Source: Membranipora membranacea (lineage: Eukaryota; Bryozoa; Gymnolaemata; Cheilostomatida; Membraniporidae). Taken from it: a DNA stretch of 64,000 bases. This document shows positions 52,801 through 64,000 of this stretch, one piece after another. The stretch covers positions 5,649,001 through 5,713,000 of the forward strand of contig OU612066.1 in NCBI GenBank assembly GCA_914767715.1, written 5' to 3'. Positions within the stretch are counted from its first letter, which is position 1. Each line of letters starts with the position of its first letter. The notes under the pieces were generated by a model. That model saw only the letters and a program-made list of their open reading frames with translations, was not told the DNA's origin and did no database searches. Both the position numbers and the translations under genes were made by a program.

Positions 52801-55564
52801 CATGAGTCACAACATTATCAAATAGACAAGAATTTTATGTTATTGCAGACCATAGGACCAACAATGGGGGAATGTAGCAGTACAAGCTTACCTTTGGTTC
52901 TGGACAGGAGTAACTTAGATGACCTATTTTATCACAGTTCCTACATTTTAGATTATGATATCTTTTGAGTGAGCCCTTGTTACCTAGTTTTCCTACAGTA
53001 TAATCTGTTTGCATTATATCCCATCCTTCATCTAAAATAAAAAATAAGATCTCGTTGAAGAGTTAGACAGATGGTTTATTTACTTGATAAGTATCTTCAG
53101 CATAGAACAAACGAAATAAGTGTGTCATGAAAAGTAAAATAATGTTCTAGAAAATCTAGCACCGGTGATCAGAGATATATAAATGACTATCCGAATACCA
53201 AAAAGATTTCCCAAACTATGTCCCTATGACCTTTCAACAGCGCAGACTCTGAATCAATCATTTTTATCCTATTATAAACGATTTTCAAGATAACCCTCTT
53301 TTCAGCTCCTTTTTCATATGCTGCGTAGGTTAAAAAGTACTAAAGTGTAGAGAGGATAGCTCCAAATAGAGGCGCCAAAATTGGAGCTCGGAAAACTGTC
53401 TATTGTTTGAAAACTAGTTTAAGATGTGGCTTTAACTCTCTTGGATAATGGATAATGAAATTACACTACCACCAAAACACACTAATTAAGCACCAAACTA
53501 GCCACCAGGTGTAAGTAGGCTCCACTCCACTCCACTATCAATCTTACACAAAGCTTCAATGCGCAAATGGGAAATTAACATCATTGAGTATAAAAAACAT
53601 TTTGTTAATTTTTTTTCGAACTTATCGTACACTGGACATCAATCAAATGAATATTATAATGTTCAGATACCACTATCAATAGGATTGATACTGCGGTGGA
53701 GTTTCTTACCTGGAAGTGAGTCAAGTATATCATCAAGAGTCATTTTCTGGTAATCTAATCCCACATCTCCTGGCTCTATATCCTTTAGTGTAACCAGATT
53801 GGCAGTATCGTTATCTCCTAGAGCGCTGCTGGCATGACTGATAATACTGTCATGTCTCTGACGGCCGTGTGTATGAATGTGTACAGAGAGCTTATTGTCT
53901 GTGGTGTGTACACCTGAATCTATCCTTGACCAGAAGGGCATATCCTCTGTGAGTAACAAACAGCCTCATGTATTAACATTGAGTTGAGACAGAAGTCTCC
54001 CTAGAATATATCCTAAGCAGGACTTAGAAAACAAAGCTTGATTAGGGCCTTGTAAAATCTACAGCTAATAATATCTTTACTCAGGTGAGAAAGGCTGTGA
54101 AAGTGAAATTCTTTGAAGTTCAGTTCAGCAGTAAATGTTTGTAGAAGTGCTGTTTTCAGACATTTTCATTCCCTCTCATTACTGAATAGTACATAGCTAA
54201 CCCACAATGCATCACTCACCTTCCTCATCAGATGAATCTGACTCCATCTTCTTGTCTTTACTACTTAATTTACTTTTCCTATATTGACTCTTTATATCAG
54301 CGCTTTCACTGCTTTCCTCATCACTAGAGAGGTCTTGGGCCACGGTAACTATCTGTTTCACAACCTAAGAATCAATAAGAATCAAAATATTACCTATAAA
54401 ATATGGCCTGTGGCTAACAGATTTCATTTGAACACAAACAACCTGTGAGCCACAATAACATTAAATCACTTACAAACAAATTACTACTGTTTTTCTATCT
54501 TGTAAGCATGTCTTCTATGAGTCAGTCAGAAGACACAGGAGTACAAACAGTGTTAAACAGTTGGAAACATTGAAATTAGTGAGATATATACCGATGAGTT
54601 ACCTGTATATCAGAGTCATCAGACTCACTGCTGCTCACAAGTTTAACCTCCTCAGCCTCCTCCTGTCTTTTATCCTGTGATCTTTTAGACTTACTCTTTG
54701 CTTCTTTTCTCTTAGATTTACTCTTTTCTTCTTTTCTCTTTGACTTACTCTTTTCTTCTTTTCTCTTAGACTTACTCTTTTTATCTTTCCCAGATGTATT
54801 CGTTGGAACTTCTTCTGGAGGTTCAGTCAACCCTTTGCTGGGTTTGTCACTCTAAAAGAGAAAGTAAAATATATGTATTGTTTAGGGAGGTGAACTACGG
54901 AATACTTCTTGGGCAAAGTATAAGGGCTATTATCACATTATCACAGATACTGTAGACCCAAGTTGTCACTCTAGGTCAAAGGAAGTATCAGAGTGGACTA
55001 TGACTTTTCCTTTTGTTGTCTTATGACACAATACAGTATGTTGAAACCTTCACATTTTATACCTCATCCATTTTCTCTGAAGTGAGCAGACCTTCATGTT
55101 TTTGCAGACCCAAATCATCGGAATAATCAGCAACTTCTACAGGATTCCCATATAAGTCGTCATTACAACCTAGAAGAGATCGTGAATCTTAGGATAATAA
55201 AGATTTAAGTAAAATAAAGTTTGGTTCCCAGAGTGAGCTCAAAGAGCTAGCAGAGGAACCTGCAATATATTGTTGGTAAAAAATAGACCTGCTATCCAAC
55301 TCAGACACCTAACAAGTGAGGTAGCCCACCTCCAGTTATAACTAAGCGTCAGTATTCTGTCCACAGCTGAAAGAAATTTAGGGGCTTTTGACATTGGGGA
55401 GTATATGATTAGACATAAGTGAAACAAAACAAGTTCTACCACTTACCACTCGTATCATGATAAACCTGGCTGTAGAGTGCAAACTCTCGCTCCTGTCGGG
55501 CATAAGAGTCTTCACTTCCATCGCTCATCGCGCCATCATCTGGGGTCTCATCAATGGTTCCCAT
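49847..55564 (-). CDS. ZCCHC7: Zinc-knuckle protein, ZCCHC7/AIR-like (TRAMP complex)
   Basis: Eleven coding exons, high to low: 55447-55564, 55063-55169, 54603-54851, 54220-54364, 53710-53946, 52892-53031, 52316-52501, 51561-51602, 51097-51195, 50485-50881 and 49847-50220. They total 2094 bases, 697 residues, and close in phase. The acidic N-terminus has the family's REFALYSQVYHD. Zinc knuckles follow: CRNCDKIGHLSYSC, an atypical CGLCSGIHQGQTDTQSC, CGWCKETGHPTKLC, CKRCRQKGHRLKGC (across an intron, followed by HELWRQWYITTE) and CCLCGNSGHTGFDC. The tail is strongly basic (RKQRRLQK, QRKRKRHSS). Homologues are the RNA-binding subunit of the nuclear TRAMP/exosome adaptor that recruits PAPD5-type polymerase and MTR4 for RNA surveillance. 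Localisation is expected to be nuclear/nucleolar. Confidence 0.92.
53185..53400. mobile_element. Half-copy of the paladin-intron foldback element
   Basis: From CCGAATACCAAAAAGATTTC to GGAAAACTGTC followed by TA, this stretch aligns with 39583-39800 (for example TTCCCAAACTATGTCCCTAT and CAAGATAACCCTCTTTTCAG, both shared exactly). Only the loop and right arm are present. It lies in the ZCCHC7 intron between exons 53710-53946 and 52892-53031. Confidence 0.85.
54688..54783 (-). repeat. 27-bp coding tandem repeat in ZCCHC7
   Basis: A 27-base unit, phased at 54688, 54715, 54742 and 54769, encodes the nonapeptide KSKSKRKEE about 3.5 times. It gives ZCCHC7 a highly basic, lysine/serine array just before the acidic SSSESDDSD patch. 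Confidence 0.9.
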
Positions 55565-55929
55565 TGCTAGATCTTACTGAGATACCGGACTAACTGACTA
55601 ATCTAAAATACACTGCAGGCACTGCATGCAGGTGGTTGGTAGAGATTAATCAACAGCTGGATTGCACCAATCCAATCAATAGAGGGCATAAAATTGAGCA
55701 AGTAAGTTATTATTCACTCAATAAATTATTGTATCCAACAAAGTAGTGGCTTGGTCGTTAAACATAAAAGGAGTGGGCAGTTATTTTTAAAGTAAGGCAA
55801 GAATAGAAAACCTTCTGAATCTCCTACATCAGATGCTATAAATAAGTATTGAAAACCACAAGATAGACAAGACACAACACTTCAATTTCGCTTCAAACAA
55901 ATACAATATTACCCTTTTTTGTACACAGT
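55565..55929. other. 5' flank of ZCCHC7
   Basis: Short stretch between the ZCCHC7 start codon (minus) and the LINE fragment. It presumably holds the ZCCHC7 promoter. No motif was assigned. Confidence 0.4.
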
Positions 55930-57060
55930 TCTCTTGAGGAGAATGGGCAGACAGACCTAATCCTTCTCGATTTCTCAAAAGCTTTTGATAAGGTACCTCA
56001 CTCTCTTTTACTTGAGAAGCTCAAGTTTTATGGTATTGTTAACAAAATCATACAATGGATTACAGCATTCTTGAGTAACCGAACCCAAGAAGTACTGGTC
56101 GAAGGAAAGAGCTCAACAAACTCCAAAGTCACTTCTGGTGTTCCACAAGGAAGTGCACTTGGGCCCCTGCTCTTCTTATTAATTATTAATGACATACCGA
56201 ACTACGTCACCAATGGCTCGACTGTGCGGCTGTTCGCGGACGATGCTGTGTTATATAGGAGAATCGACGGATCAGATGACTCCGCACTGCTACAGGAAGA
56301 CCTCAACTCGTTGCTGAAGTGGGAGAGAGACTGGGGGATGAGCTTTCACCCCAGTAAGTGTAACCTACTCCGAGTTTCCCGAAAGCGAAAGCAGACAGTT
56401 GCAGATTACTACATCAGAGGCCATAACCTGGAGCTCGTCGAATCTGCTAAATACCTTGGCGTCACCCTCACGAAAGATATGACCTGGAAACAGCATGTAA
56501 AATCTGTTGCTGGAAAGGCAAACAACACCCTGTCCTTTCTCAGACTGCCCACAGAACCTCAAAGCGCTTAGCTATAAAACACTCATACACCCACAGGTCG
56601 AGTACTGCAGTTCTATCTGGGGTTCCCATCATCAAACCCAGATCAAAAGACTAGAATCCATCCAAAATCGGGCGGCTCGCTTCACCTGTAGTAACTATTC
56701 CTGATACAGCAGTCAGCCATGAAACATCAGCTCGGGTGGGAGAGTCTACAGGCCAAGAAGATATACAAGATAATGAACCACCATATCGACATACGACTGG
56801 TACTACGACCATCTGCTGTCCATCCGGAGAAGCTAACTCAGCTCCACTGCAGAACACTGGCCTTTCAGAGATCATATATATGTGCCAGACACCGTAGTGC
56901 TATCTATGGAACAGCCTCCCTCCTTACCAGTCTGACATCTGTGGTCACCGTGGATGCAATTAGATCAGGTGCAACTGGCGCTCTGGTCGGTGCATTCTAA
57001 GATTCTGTGCTCTTCTCTTTATTCCAGCACCAAGCACCTGTATTATGATGTATTACCCAG
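55930..57060 (+). mobile_element. Decayed non-LTR retrotransposon (reverse transcriptase), frameshifted
   Basis: Reverse-transcriptase motifs occur in order: LLDFSKAFDKVPHSLLLEKL (from about 55965), TSGVPQGSALGPLLFLLIIN, VRLFADDAVLY and ESAKYLGVTLTKDMTWKQHV. The frame shifts near 56545 and continues as ALSYKTLIHPQVEYCSSIWG. It stops at 56701-56703, and a further shifted segment resembles the conserved LINE tail (LGWESLQAKKIYKIMN, then LWNSLPP). The 5' half is missing. This is a dead Jockey/CR1-type copy, older than the one at 37620 and unrelated to it at the motif level. Confidence 0.85.
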
Positions 57061-59223
57061 ATGCACAACAAGCACAGACAGACAGATGATTGTAGATGAG
57101 ACCACAGAACAGATGTCTTTTGCTCACAGATCAACGTAAGAAACCTACCGAGCCAACAGAAAAGCCACAGTATTTTAGACTAGAGCATACTTAGACATTC
57201 ATGTTATCCCAGGCAGTTGAGGGATATAAGAGAGAGGGATATGTACCTACAAGGAATAAACCTTTGAATATTAGGAGAACTCACCAAAGACATTTTCCCA
57301 CAGCATGTTTTGCGTTGATGTGTAATACATTATGCTACAATATCTCTATAAATTTGTTGAAGTACCTCAAGGATATCATTGAACATGTGTAAATATTGTG
57401 GCTGTTTGACTCGCTAATAGTGCCTTCTAATGGATCACTGATGAGTCATAATTGTCTTTTCATGCCTAGTGGGTACACAACTCCTTCAATATGCTATTAC
57501 TATGAAATGCAGAAAAAGTGAAGAGAGCAACTTTCACTCTGAAAGGCTATCAGATCACAGCCAAATTATTGGCTAGATATATTCATAAATAAAATAAATT
57601 CACAACAGTGCTGTTAAAACATGGCACCAACTTCTACATGCTCATATAGGTATAATATATATAATATACATGTGAGACAGGTAGATTGTTTGCTTCTTTT
57701 TAAATGGAACAGCATTCTCAATGGGAGGTTTAACGCTGCTGCTGCTGCTGCTGCTGCTGTATTTCTACCTAATCTCAATTAAATAATAGTGATTTAATGC
57801 GGTTGTGATTATGGCGCATATTCCCAAGTTTACATGCAAGCTAGAACTGAAAAACGTGCAAATGGCTTTATATATTTTATATGAACAATCTAACCAGAGC
57901 ACCCAGCCTGTTTAGTTCGAAAATTACAACATTACATAACAATTCTTTATTCATTCATTTTACATTGATAGTAAAATCATGGCTAACAACGGAAAAGAGT
58001 TTGCATGCTCTAAATAAAAGTCCGGAGATTTTGGCTGTCTTAAATCAGAAAACTGAGCTTCCCGATTAAGTGTGTCACATTGAGTTCCCAATTTCATGCT
58101 TTTTTAGAGTTGATCATTATATCAGAGGACGGTTGAGATGACATTATTTGGTCATTTTTGAACGCAACATACTTCATTTTCTCTACATTCAGTGATGATA
58201 ACTTGTTTGTCTCACACTAGCTGGGTAACATTGCTGAGATAAAAAATGATACAAAACATTTGCAATATTCCTCCGCCACCACAGAGGGAACATCAGCACA
58301 GAGTAACAGGTAAAGATAACCAGTATGTTTTAGCAGATAATTTATATCAAGTATAAACTGTGTGGGCACAAATATTAATCTCTGGGTGCCGGATACAACA
58401 CATGTAACTGGGTGATTTTATGACAACACAATGATATGGCGCTGTTGTATTTATTGAGAGCTTCAGTGTGGAGTATATACCTTCAATCAGGTACCATTGA
58501 TTGTTGAGTGATCTGATTCATTTCAAAAGTGATGCTGAGTCCATAGGATAAACTGCATATACTCATCACGTCAAATCACCAGCTAGATTTTTGTTTGTTA
58601 TAAGAGGTAATTTACTGGATTTTATAAGATGTCCTTACTCTGTGATATTATATTATGCTGTTGAATACAGTTGATTATGAATGAAATACACCTGAATTGT
58701 CCTAAGTACACAAAGTCAACTAATAAAACTTCATTGAGATATTTTTAACCATTCGCTCGGGAGAAAATCCAGTCACCATGTTTTTTCTGAGGACAGTCCA
58801 GCTGCAAACTCAGCTTCACTGCAAAAATGAACATGTCAAGCCTTTTTATGGTATGCATGGTGAAGATTGATTGTGGTCTGGGTACAGGGAAACACAGGAT
58901 GTCATTCGATATGTATATGAAGTATGAAGCATTCACTACACTAACATATTTGAAGTGATCCAGGGTTTGTGATATAGATTAATCACGGAACAGGAAACTG
59001 TGAAGTGCTGACATCGGGATTGAGTGACTTTGTGTTTGTCTAACTTACCAAACATATTGAGCTGTTATGGTAACAGGCCTAAGGGTTTTATAAGCTAGCA
59101 AAATTCAAAACTCATGACTTAATGCACCACACTTTTATTTATTTCATTTGATCTGGTGAATGCCGAGAGGTTTGCCTTTAAATCGACATACTTTGTAGTA
59201 AATTTCAAAGTTTGTTTCCATCA
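57061..59223. other. Intergenic, no gene recognised
   Basis: Between the LINE fragment and the receptor-like gene. Apart from the GCT repeat near 57735 nothing stands out. The far end holds the 5' flank of the receptor-like gene. Confidence 0.45.
57735..57759. repeat. (GCT)8 microsatellite
   Basis: About eight uninterrupted GCT units in intergenic DNA, with no surrounding reading frame. Confidence 0.9.
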
Positions 59224-62017
59224 ATGATGTCTTCGGAGGTAGACTTTGAAACCCTGGCTGTAGAGGAGACAGAAGGTGGTCCTCACTCAGTAAGGCTAGT
59301 CAGTATCATCTCAACAGATGAAACATGGGGGCGACAGGCTATAGAGAAATATCTACAGACTCATGAGGAGGAGACAACTGCTCAACTGTCAAACGAGCTG
59401 GGTGAAAACCAAGAAAGGAGGACAACTTCCAAACAGTCACCTGCACACAAATATTGGTGTGATGGAGATAAGGCCACCAGATACTGTATGACAGCTTGCG
59501 GACTGTTATCTGGATATCCCTGTGGTATCAGAAGAGACTGCTTGAGACAAGCCACCTCTGCCTATCACTTGTTTGTTTGTCTCGTTTTCGTTGCTAATTT
59601 TGCAGTTGGCTTGAGGAAATCAGCGATCGATGCAGCTTCAAATTCAGCTGGTCAGGATGCTAGTTTGCTGTTGATGATTAACTCTGTGTGGAGGGCACAA
59701 GTGAGCTTGTGCACATGCCTAATGCTCATAACTTGTCTTCGGGAAAATGGACTCGACACATTCTACCGGCAACTCCTAATATGCGTTAAGCAGACGCCCA
59801 GCATAAGCAGTGCATATGAAATCAAATCGTTCAAAACTTTTCATCAGCTGCTTACTGCTGGCGGATTCTTAATGTGCATTATGCTGCTGGTGCCAAAAAT
59901 AATTGTCTTAAACGCCAACATTAATACTAAGGGTGTTGAGGTTTATGAAATGATCAACTTTGTTGGTGATTCTATCATGATCACTCACTATTCATTCTTC
60001 TCATCATTTGTGGCCTCCATCTGTTTGACCAACTGGTATATGTTAAGGACATTGAACTATAAGTTTAAGCAGTATATGAGAAAGTCTCGTCACCAGCATA
60101 CAGCGGACAGGCTCAATGAATACAGAAAAGCTCATCTGAGACTACAGAAATTACGGAGAGTTTCCAGTGACTTTTTGTCCCTCTTTTTGTTTGTATTTTT
60201 TACCGGATCTATCACGTTATGGCTGTTGGTTACTCGATACTCATTTTACATGGACACCACTACAGGGCGAGACTGGTATTTACAGATTGGGTATTACATA
60301 CCCCCGTCAGCGCTTTCCTTCATGGCTATACTTACCATCTCTGAATGGAGCTCAGCTGAGGTAAGACTCAGAGCCATTAATTTCCCTTTGTTGCTGAAAA
60401 TTGTTTGTTTATGAATTCGATATATAATCATAAAATTATAAAATACACGTATATATATGTATAAGTGATGAGTTTCAATATGACAGTATTAGCAGAAGTT
60501 TAGGGACTGCCCAGTGAAACATATAAACATTATTTTTTATTTTATGTTATTAAAAAGATGTTGTTTTTATCCTTGTGCCCGCTGTAAGGATATGCTGACA
60601 ATTTCCCTTATATTATATAACCCTTATCATTGGAAACTAAGGTGCGACAAACATATATATACCTGGTCCACAATGATAGTGACATTTCCTCTTGTTTTCA
60701 GAGCTCTTCCCTGTATATGAGGTTACTGGAGCTATATGACCCTGCAGTACAGGTTGAGAAGAGTGCTATTCTCTATCAGGTAAATCTATTCAAATGTAAT
60801 TAAAAAACATGATGTGCTAATGGGTTTACAAGTGTTGCTTCATAAATGTTGTAGCTTACTGCTCATCAGATGATATTCCGATGCTGGCATGTTATATCAA
60901 AGGTAAGACGAGGTGTATAGCTATTTCTTAGTTTATAGAGAAGTAACATGGATATGTTTTCCGACTACCTGATCCCTATGCTCAATCAGAGCATATTTGT
61001 ATTGTATTGGATTGATTGTATTGTGTTTTAGATACATGAGATGTTCCTGACAGCAACAAGAAGCCCTGTATGGTTTACTGCTGCTGGCGTAATTCCGGCT
61101 AACAAAGTTACAGGGGTTGTGGTAAGTGATTTCCCAGAAAAGTATAAAAGGGGTAAAGGGGTGCAGAGTTCTCCTTGCAACCACCGACATGTCATTATGA
61201 TTTTCTTTGTCTCTCTTCATCTTATACACATTCCCAAACCAACCGATCCCCAACCGGCAGAATCAAATATGAGACAACACAAAAAGGTTTGTTATTGAGC
61301 ACTGAACCATTATGAGAGATTTTGGCTTTGTTCAGAAAAAGTCTCTTCTCAGTGACTTATATGGATTTCGTAGTTCAATAGCTGCAGGAATTATCATCTC
61401 CTTGTTGGTATAAATATTTAAACCAGAGTTATTACCCCACAAATTTTATATACATATAGAAAGTCTGTTGTTCTGCTAAACAAAATCCACAAGAAATTTA
61501 GAAGAATAGAAACAAAAGACAGTGGATATTCTAGTTTGTATCAACTGGTTTGTCTGTTGATTGAAAGCCCAGCAGTTTTGAATTTGACGTGCTATACTAA
61601 AATTAAGTGTTGATGCTAATTCCATGTATGGCACTCAAATGATGCCACACAAACATATTGAAACATTGTGATTTTGAAATAGAATTCAATGCACACAAAA
61701 TTTTGCTATACTGAACTATTACTAAGCAAAAGTAATGGAGAAATATTCATGCAGCAGCAGTGAATTTTTGTCAATTCTAACTTTAATAAGATCCGGAAAT
61801 TAACAAGTGATATTATCAATACACACAATTACTGATCAATTAAATTTGATTTTGATTCTGCAAGGTTTTGGTAGCTTTGGTCTTAGCCTTGTATGGTATT
61901 TTTAAATCTGCCTATCGTATACCATGCTCACTGAGTTGGAACTTTATCGACAGAGGACTGGGGACTAGGAGGTATAAAGTTTCCTTAAACAAACTTGTCA
62001 AATTGATGATAATCTAG
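59224..62017 (+). CDS. Gustatory-receptor-like (GRL) multi-pass membrane protein
   Basis: Four exons: 59224-60360, 60702-60779, 61032-61121 and 61865-62017, 485 residues. The first exon is a single 379-codon block starting at the ATG at 59224. After a polar N-terminus of about 100 residues, six hydrophobic helices follow (for example HLFVCLVFVANFAVGL, LLTAGGFLMCIMLLVPKIIV and FLSLFLFVFFTGSITLWLLV). A short C-terminal part is split by three phase-0 introns, which is the gene architecture of insect gustatory/odorant receptors and their non-insect GRL relatives. The segment SPVWFTAAGVIPANKVTG resembles the GR stretch before the last helix. That helix would be VVVLVALVLALYGIFKS, but the TYxxxxxQF motif of insect GRs is not present. 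The family call therefore rests on topology, introns and weak motifs. The last exon is less certain. Expected role: chemosensory or developmental ligand-gated channel. Confidence 0.6.
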
Positions 62018-62809
62018 AGCAGCAGCATTTAACTCACGATGGCAGCATTAGAGCTGCAACAACTTAGTATCCGATAGTTTCCTCTACTCTTTTTTTCTCT
62101 ATGATACTTTTAAATTTCTTGCCACAAGTTGGTATTACAGGTATGTGGGGTAGAGTCAATAGTGTATTCGTCGGAAGGCTTTTAGTGGGCTTGACCCTAC
62201 CAATTTTCAGCGTGTCAATTTTGAAAATCCTCATGAAACCTCTTAAACTTTTAATAACCAGGCGCGCAGAGGGGCCATTGTGAGATTGGTTGGGATTATG
62301 AATGGATTAGGCTGGTTGATATGGTGTGGTTTGCCAATTCTTACATGTTTTGAGGTTAAGATGTCATCAATGAGTTTTAAACTGATATTTTTGACATAAG
62401 GTAGGCTATGGCCAGAAATGTGATATTGCCGCTGTCTGAATCATTTTCAAGCAAGTCTCAATTTAAGATGCCCGTCGAATGAAATAACACCCATGCATAG
62501 TATTTGTTGCAGCAAAGTCAAAATCATCAAGCAGCTCATGAATGAGCTCCGTAATTCGATAAATTTTCCATGGATTGTTTCTGCAGCAAGCCGATCGATA
62601 ATTTTCCTTCCAAAATGGGCTGGAACACATTAAACTACCTCTATTCCTTAGATAGTTCCTCAATATCCTTCCCTGCGGGAAGACTTTCCAACGCATTTCC
62701 TGTACCCAGCCTGGTTTGCCTATACAAAATCCATGGATACAGCCCTGGGTAGAATAGGCAGAGCAGTGCAATAGCCAATTACTATGATTTTTCCCTTGGA
62801 CTGCCACTG
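62018..62809. other. 3' flank, no gene recognised
   Basis: This follows the receptor-like gene. A 121-codon open frame at 62463-62828 (minus) begins inside the GCAGTGGCAGTGGCA repeat and has no recognisable domain, so I do not call it a gene. Confidence 0.4.
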
Positions 62810-63155
62810 CCACTGCCACTGCTGCCACTCATACAAATTTGTGCTCATTGAATTCTGCATAGCTCCAAGATAATTAATTGAGACTTAAATCTCATAATTG
62901 TCACCTAATGGACAAATAATTTGCACAAACTGATCTTCAAAATCAGGGCATGAAATCTACGCACCAGCTTATGACGTGTACAGTGTGCACTAGTAAGACA
63001 TAATTAGTTTCATACCCTAATTTTGACGATCAGTTTGTGCAAATTATTTGCTCATTAGGTGACAATGCTGAGATTGCAGCCTCATTTTATTAGTTTTGAG
63101 CTACACAGAATTCTATAAGCACACATTTGGCTGTGTGGCAGCAGTGGTTTAAAAC
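62810..63155. mobile_element. Large imperfect foldback element
   Basis: The arm from about 62810 to 62965 is matched in reverse complement by about 63005-63155. Shared stretches include CAAATAATTTGCACAAACTG (left arm) and its near-perfect partner at 63026-63053, TGTCACCTAATG against CATTAGGTGACA, and CCACTGCTGCCAC against GTGGCAGCAGTGG near the outer ends. The spacer is only about 40 bases. There is no coding capacity. It looks like a foldback MITE. It does not resemble the paladin-intron element. Confidence 0.75.
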
Positions 63156-64000
63156 AGGCTTGCATCATGAAATACCTGTGACACAGAATAAATGTCTTTC
63201 ATATGTTTTTGCCTGCAATCTGAGCAAAAAGCTATAGCCAACGTCACTAGGCACTGAATTTCTTCATCCTTGATTTTGGTACACCAATCTACACATATTT
63301 AAAATTAATACCAATACAATGATGGTCTGAAATAACCAGGGAGGGTGGGATATACCCTCTGCCACCCTCCCTGAAATATCAAACTCCAGCAATTAAATTT
63401 GAGTCCATAATTGCAAACAATTTGATATTGTCTTCTACAATATACCTAGTCTACAGGAGCGAACACTCACTGCAGGAGCCATTGAAAATTTTTGGCAATA
63501 ACAGGATAATCTCATTCATTGAACCCACCATACACAGACCATTTATAAGAGATTTTATCAAGTAACATTACATAGCACACTTTAATGTGTAAATACCTAG
63601 AGATAATAATCAGCCTTCACTCTATTGTTTCTTGGGGGATTAGGCTTCACATCCATTGTAAACTCAATATCAATGAAACTATTTCAAAGAGACAGGAGAC
63701 ACCTATCCTTGTTTAGGTGAACAAACTCAGAGTAGTTTTCACAATAGATGTTTCAATAACAAACCCAGGTGAAATCACCAAGCAGGGTTTATGGTTATGG
63801 TTAATCATCACATTGGGCCTATTTGAAAAGCTGGCAATACACAGTACTCAAAACATGTGAAAAATACGTAATCAAGTGTTTACAGCTGAGAAGAAATGTG
63901 TTTCCCTGATCTGACAAAAGACTAGAGTCTAGAAGTTTTGAAATATTACAACATAACACAGTGGAATTGCTGTGTGTGCCCCTGTACAATGTAAAATGAT
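63156..64000. other. Right edge, no gene recognised
   Basis: AT-rich sequence without a convincing exon. It includes one strong hairpin at 63336-63372. Confidence 0.4.
63336..63372. repeat. Perfect 12-bp inverted repeat
   Basis: CAGGGAGGGTGG (63336-63347) is exactly reverse-complemented at 63361-63372, with a 13-base spacer. It is GC-rich in an AT-rich background. Confidence 0.9.

Noticed and set aside
59212-59223. Upstream TTG start for the receptor-like gene
   Set aside because: Non-ATG; the ATG pair at 59224-59229 is the natural start.
62463-62828. 121-codon minus-strand open frame
   Set aside because: It begins in a simple GCAGTG repeat within a foldback end, has no recognised domain and no splice or poly(A) context. 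Possibly transposon debris.

Overview
The window is nuclear DNA of an invertebrate animal. It is AT-rich, its genes have many short GT-AG introns (about 50 to 1,500 bases), and the proteins are metazoan families: gasdermin, astacin with EGF/CUB/MAM modules, chymotrypsin-like proteases, paladin, ZCCHC7, RFESD and a gustatory-receptor-like membrane protein. Insects are unlikely, because gasdermin is absent from them. A lophotrochozoan, cnidarian or placozoan would fit, but the sequence alone does not settle the phylum. Gene models were assembled by hand from splice sites, reading phase and family resemblance. Most models close in phase from ATG to stop. One junction in the CUB/sushi gene and one small astacin exon remain tentative.

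Layout. 1-3735 (+): 3' half of a gasdermin E/pejvakin-type gene with a candidate caspase site. 4760-5989 (-): one coding exon for an unrecognised coiled-coil protein ending in a CaaX prenylation box, tail-to-tail with the gasdermin. 7459-18965 (+): two tandemly duplicated secreted chymotrypsin/elastase-like proteases, each with a TATA box and poly(A) signal. Between them lies a complete CUB-CUB-Thr-rich-sushi-TM receptor ending in an NPxY motif. 20560-22335 (+): a Rieske protein (RFESD type). 23229-32473 (-): an astacin metalloprotease with EGF, CUB and MAM modules and an unusual Met-turn. 34251-47017 (-): a full paladin gene of 18 coding exons. 49847-55564 (-): a ZCCHC7-like zinc-knuckle protein. 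59224-62017 (+): a gustatory-receptor-like multi-pass membrane protein. About 2.8 kb with no recognisable gene separates paladin from ZCCHC7.

Mobile DNA is mostly in introns and intergenic gaps: two decayed 5'-truncated non-LTR retrotransposons, a TTAA-flanked MITE, a hAT-like remnant with a perfect hairpin, a foldback element with TA flanks in a paladin intron that has a second copy in a ZCCHC7 intron, and a large imperfect foldback near the right end.

The genes do not form an operon. Two themes recur: secreted or surface proteolysis and adhesion (two S1 proteases, astacin, CUB/sushi receptor) and membrane-associated regulators (gasdermin, CaaX protein, possibly myristoylated paladin). Whether the gasdermin-protease neighbourhood means anything functionally is only a hypothesis.
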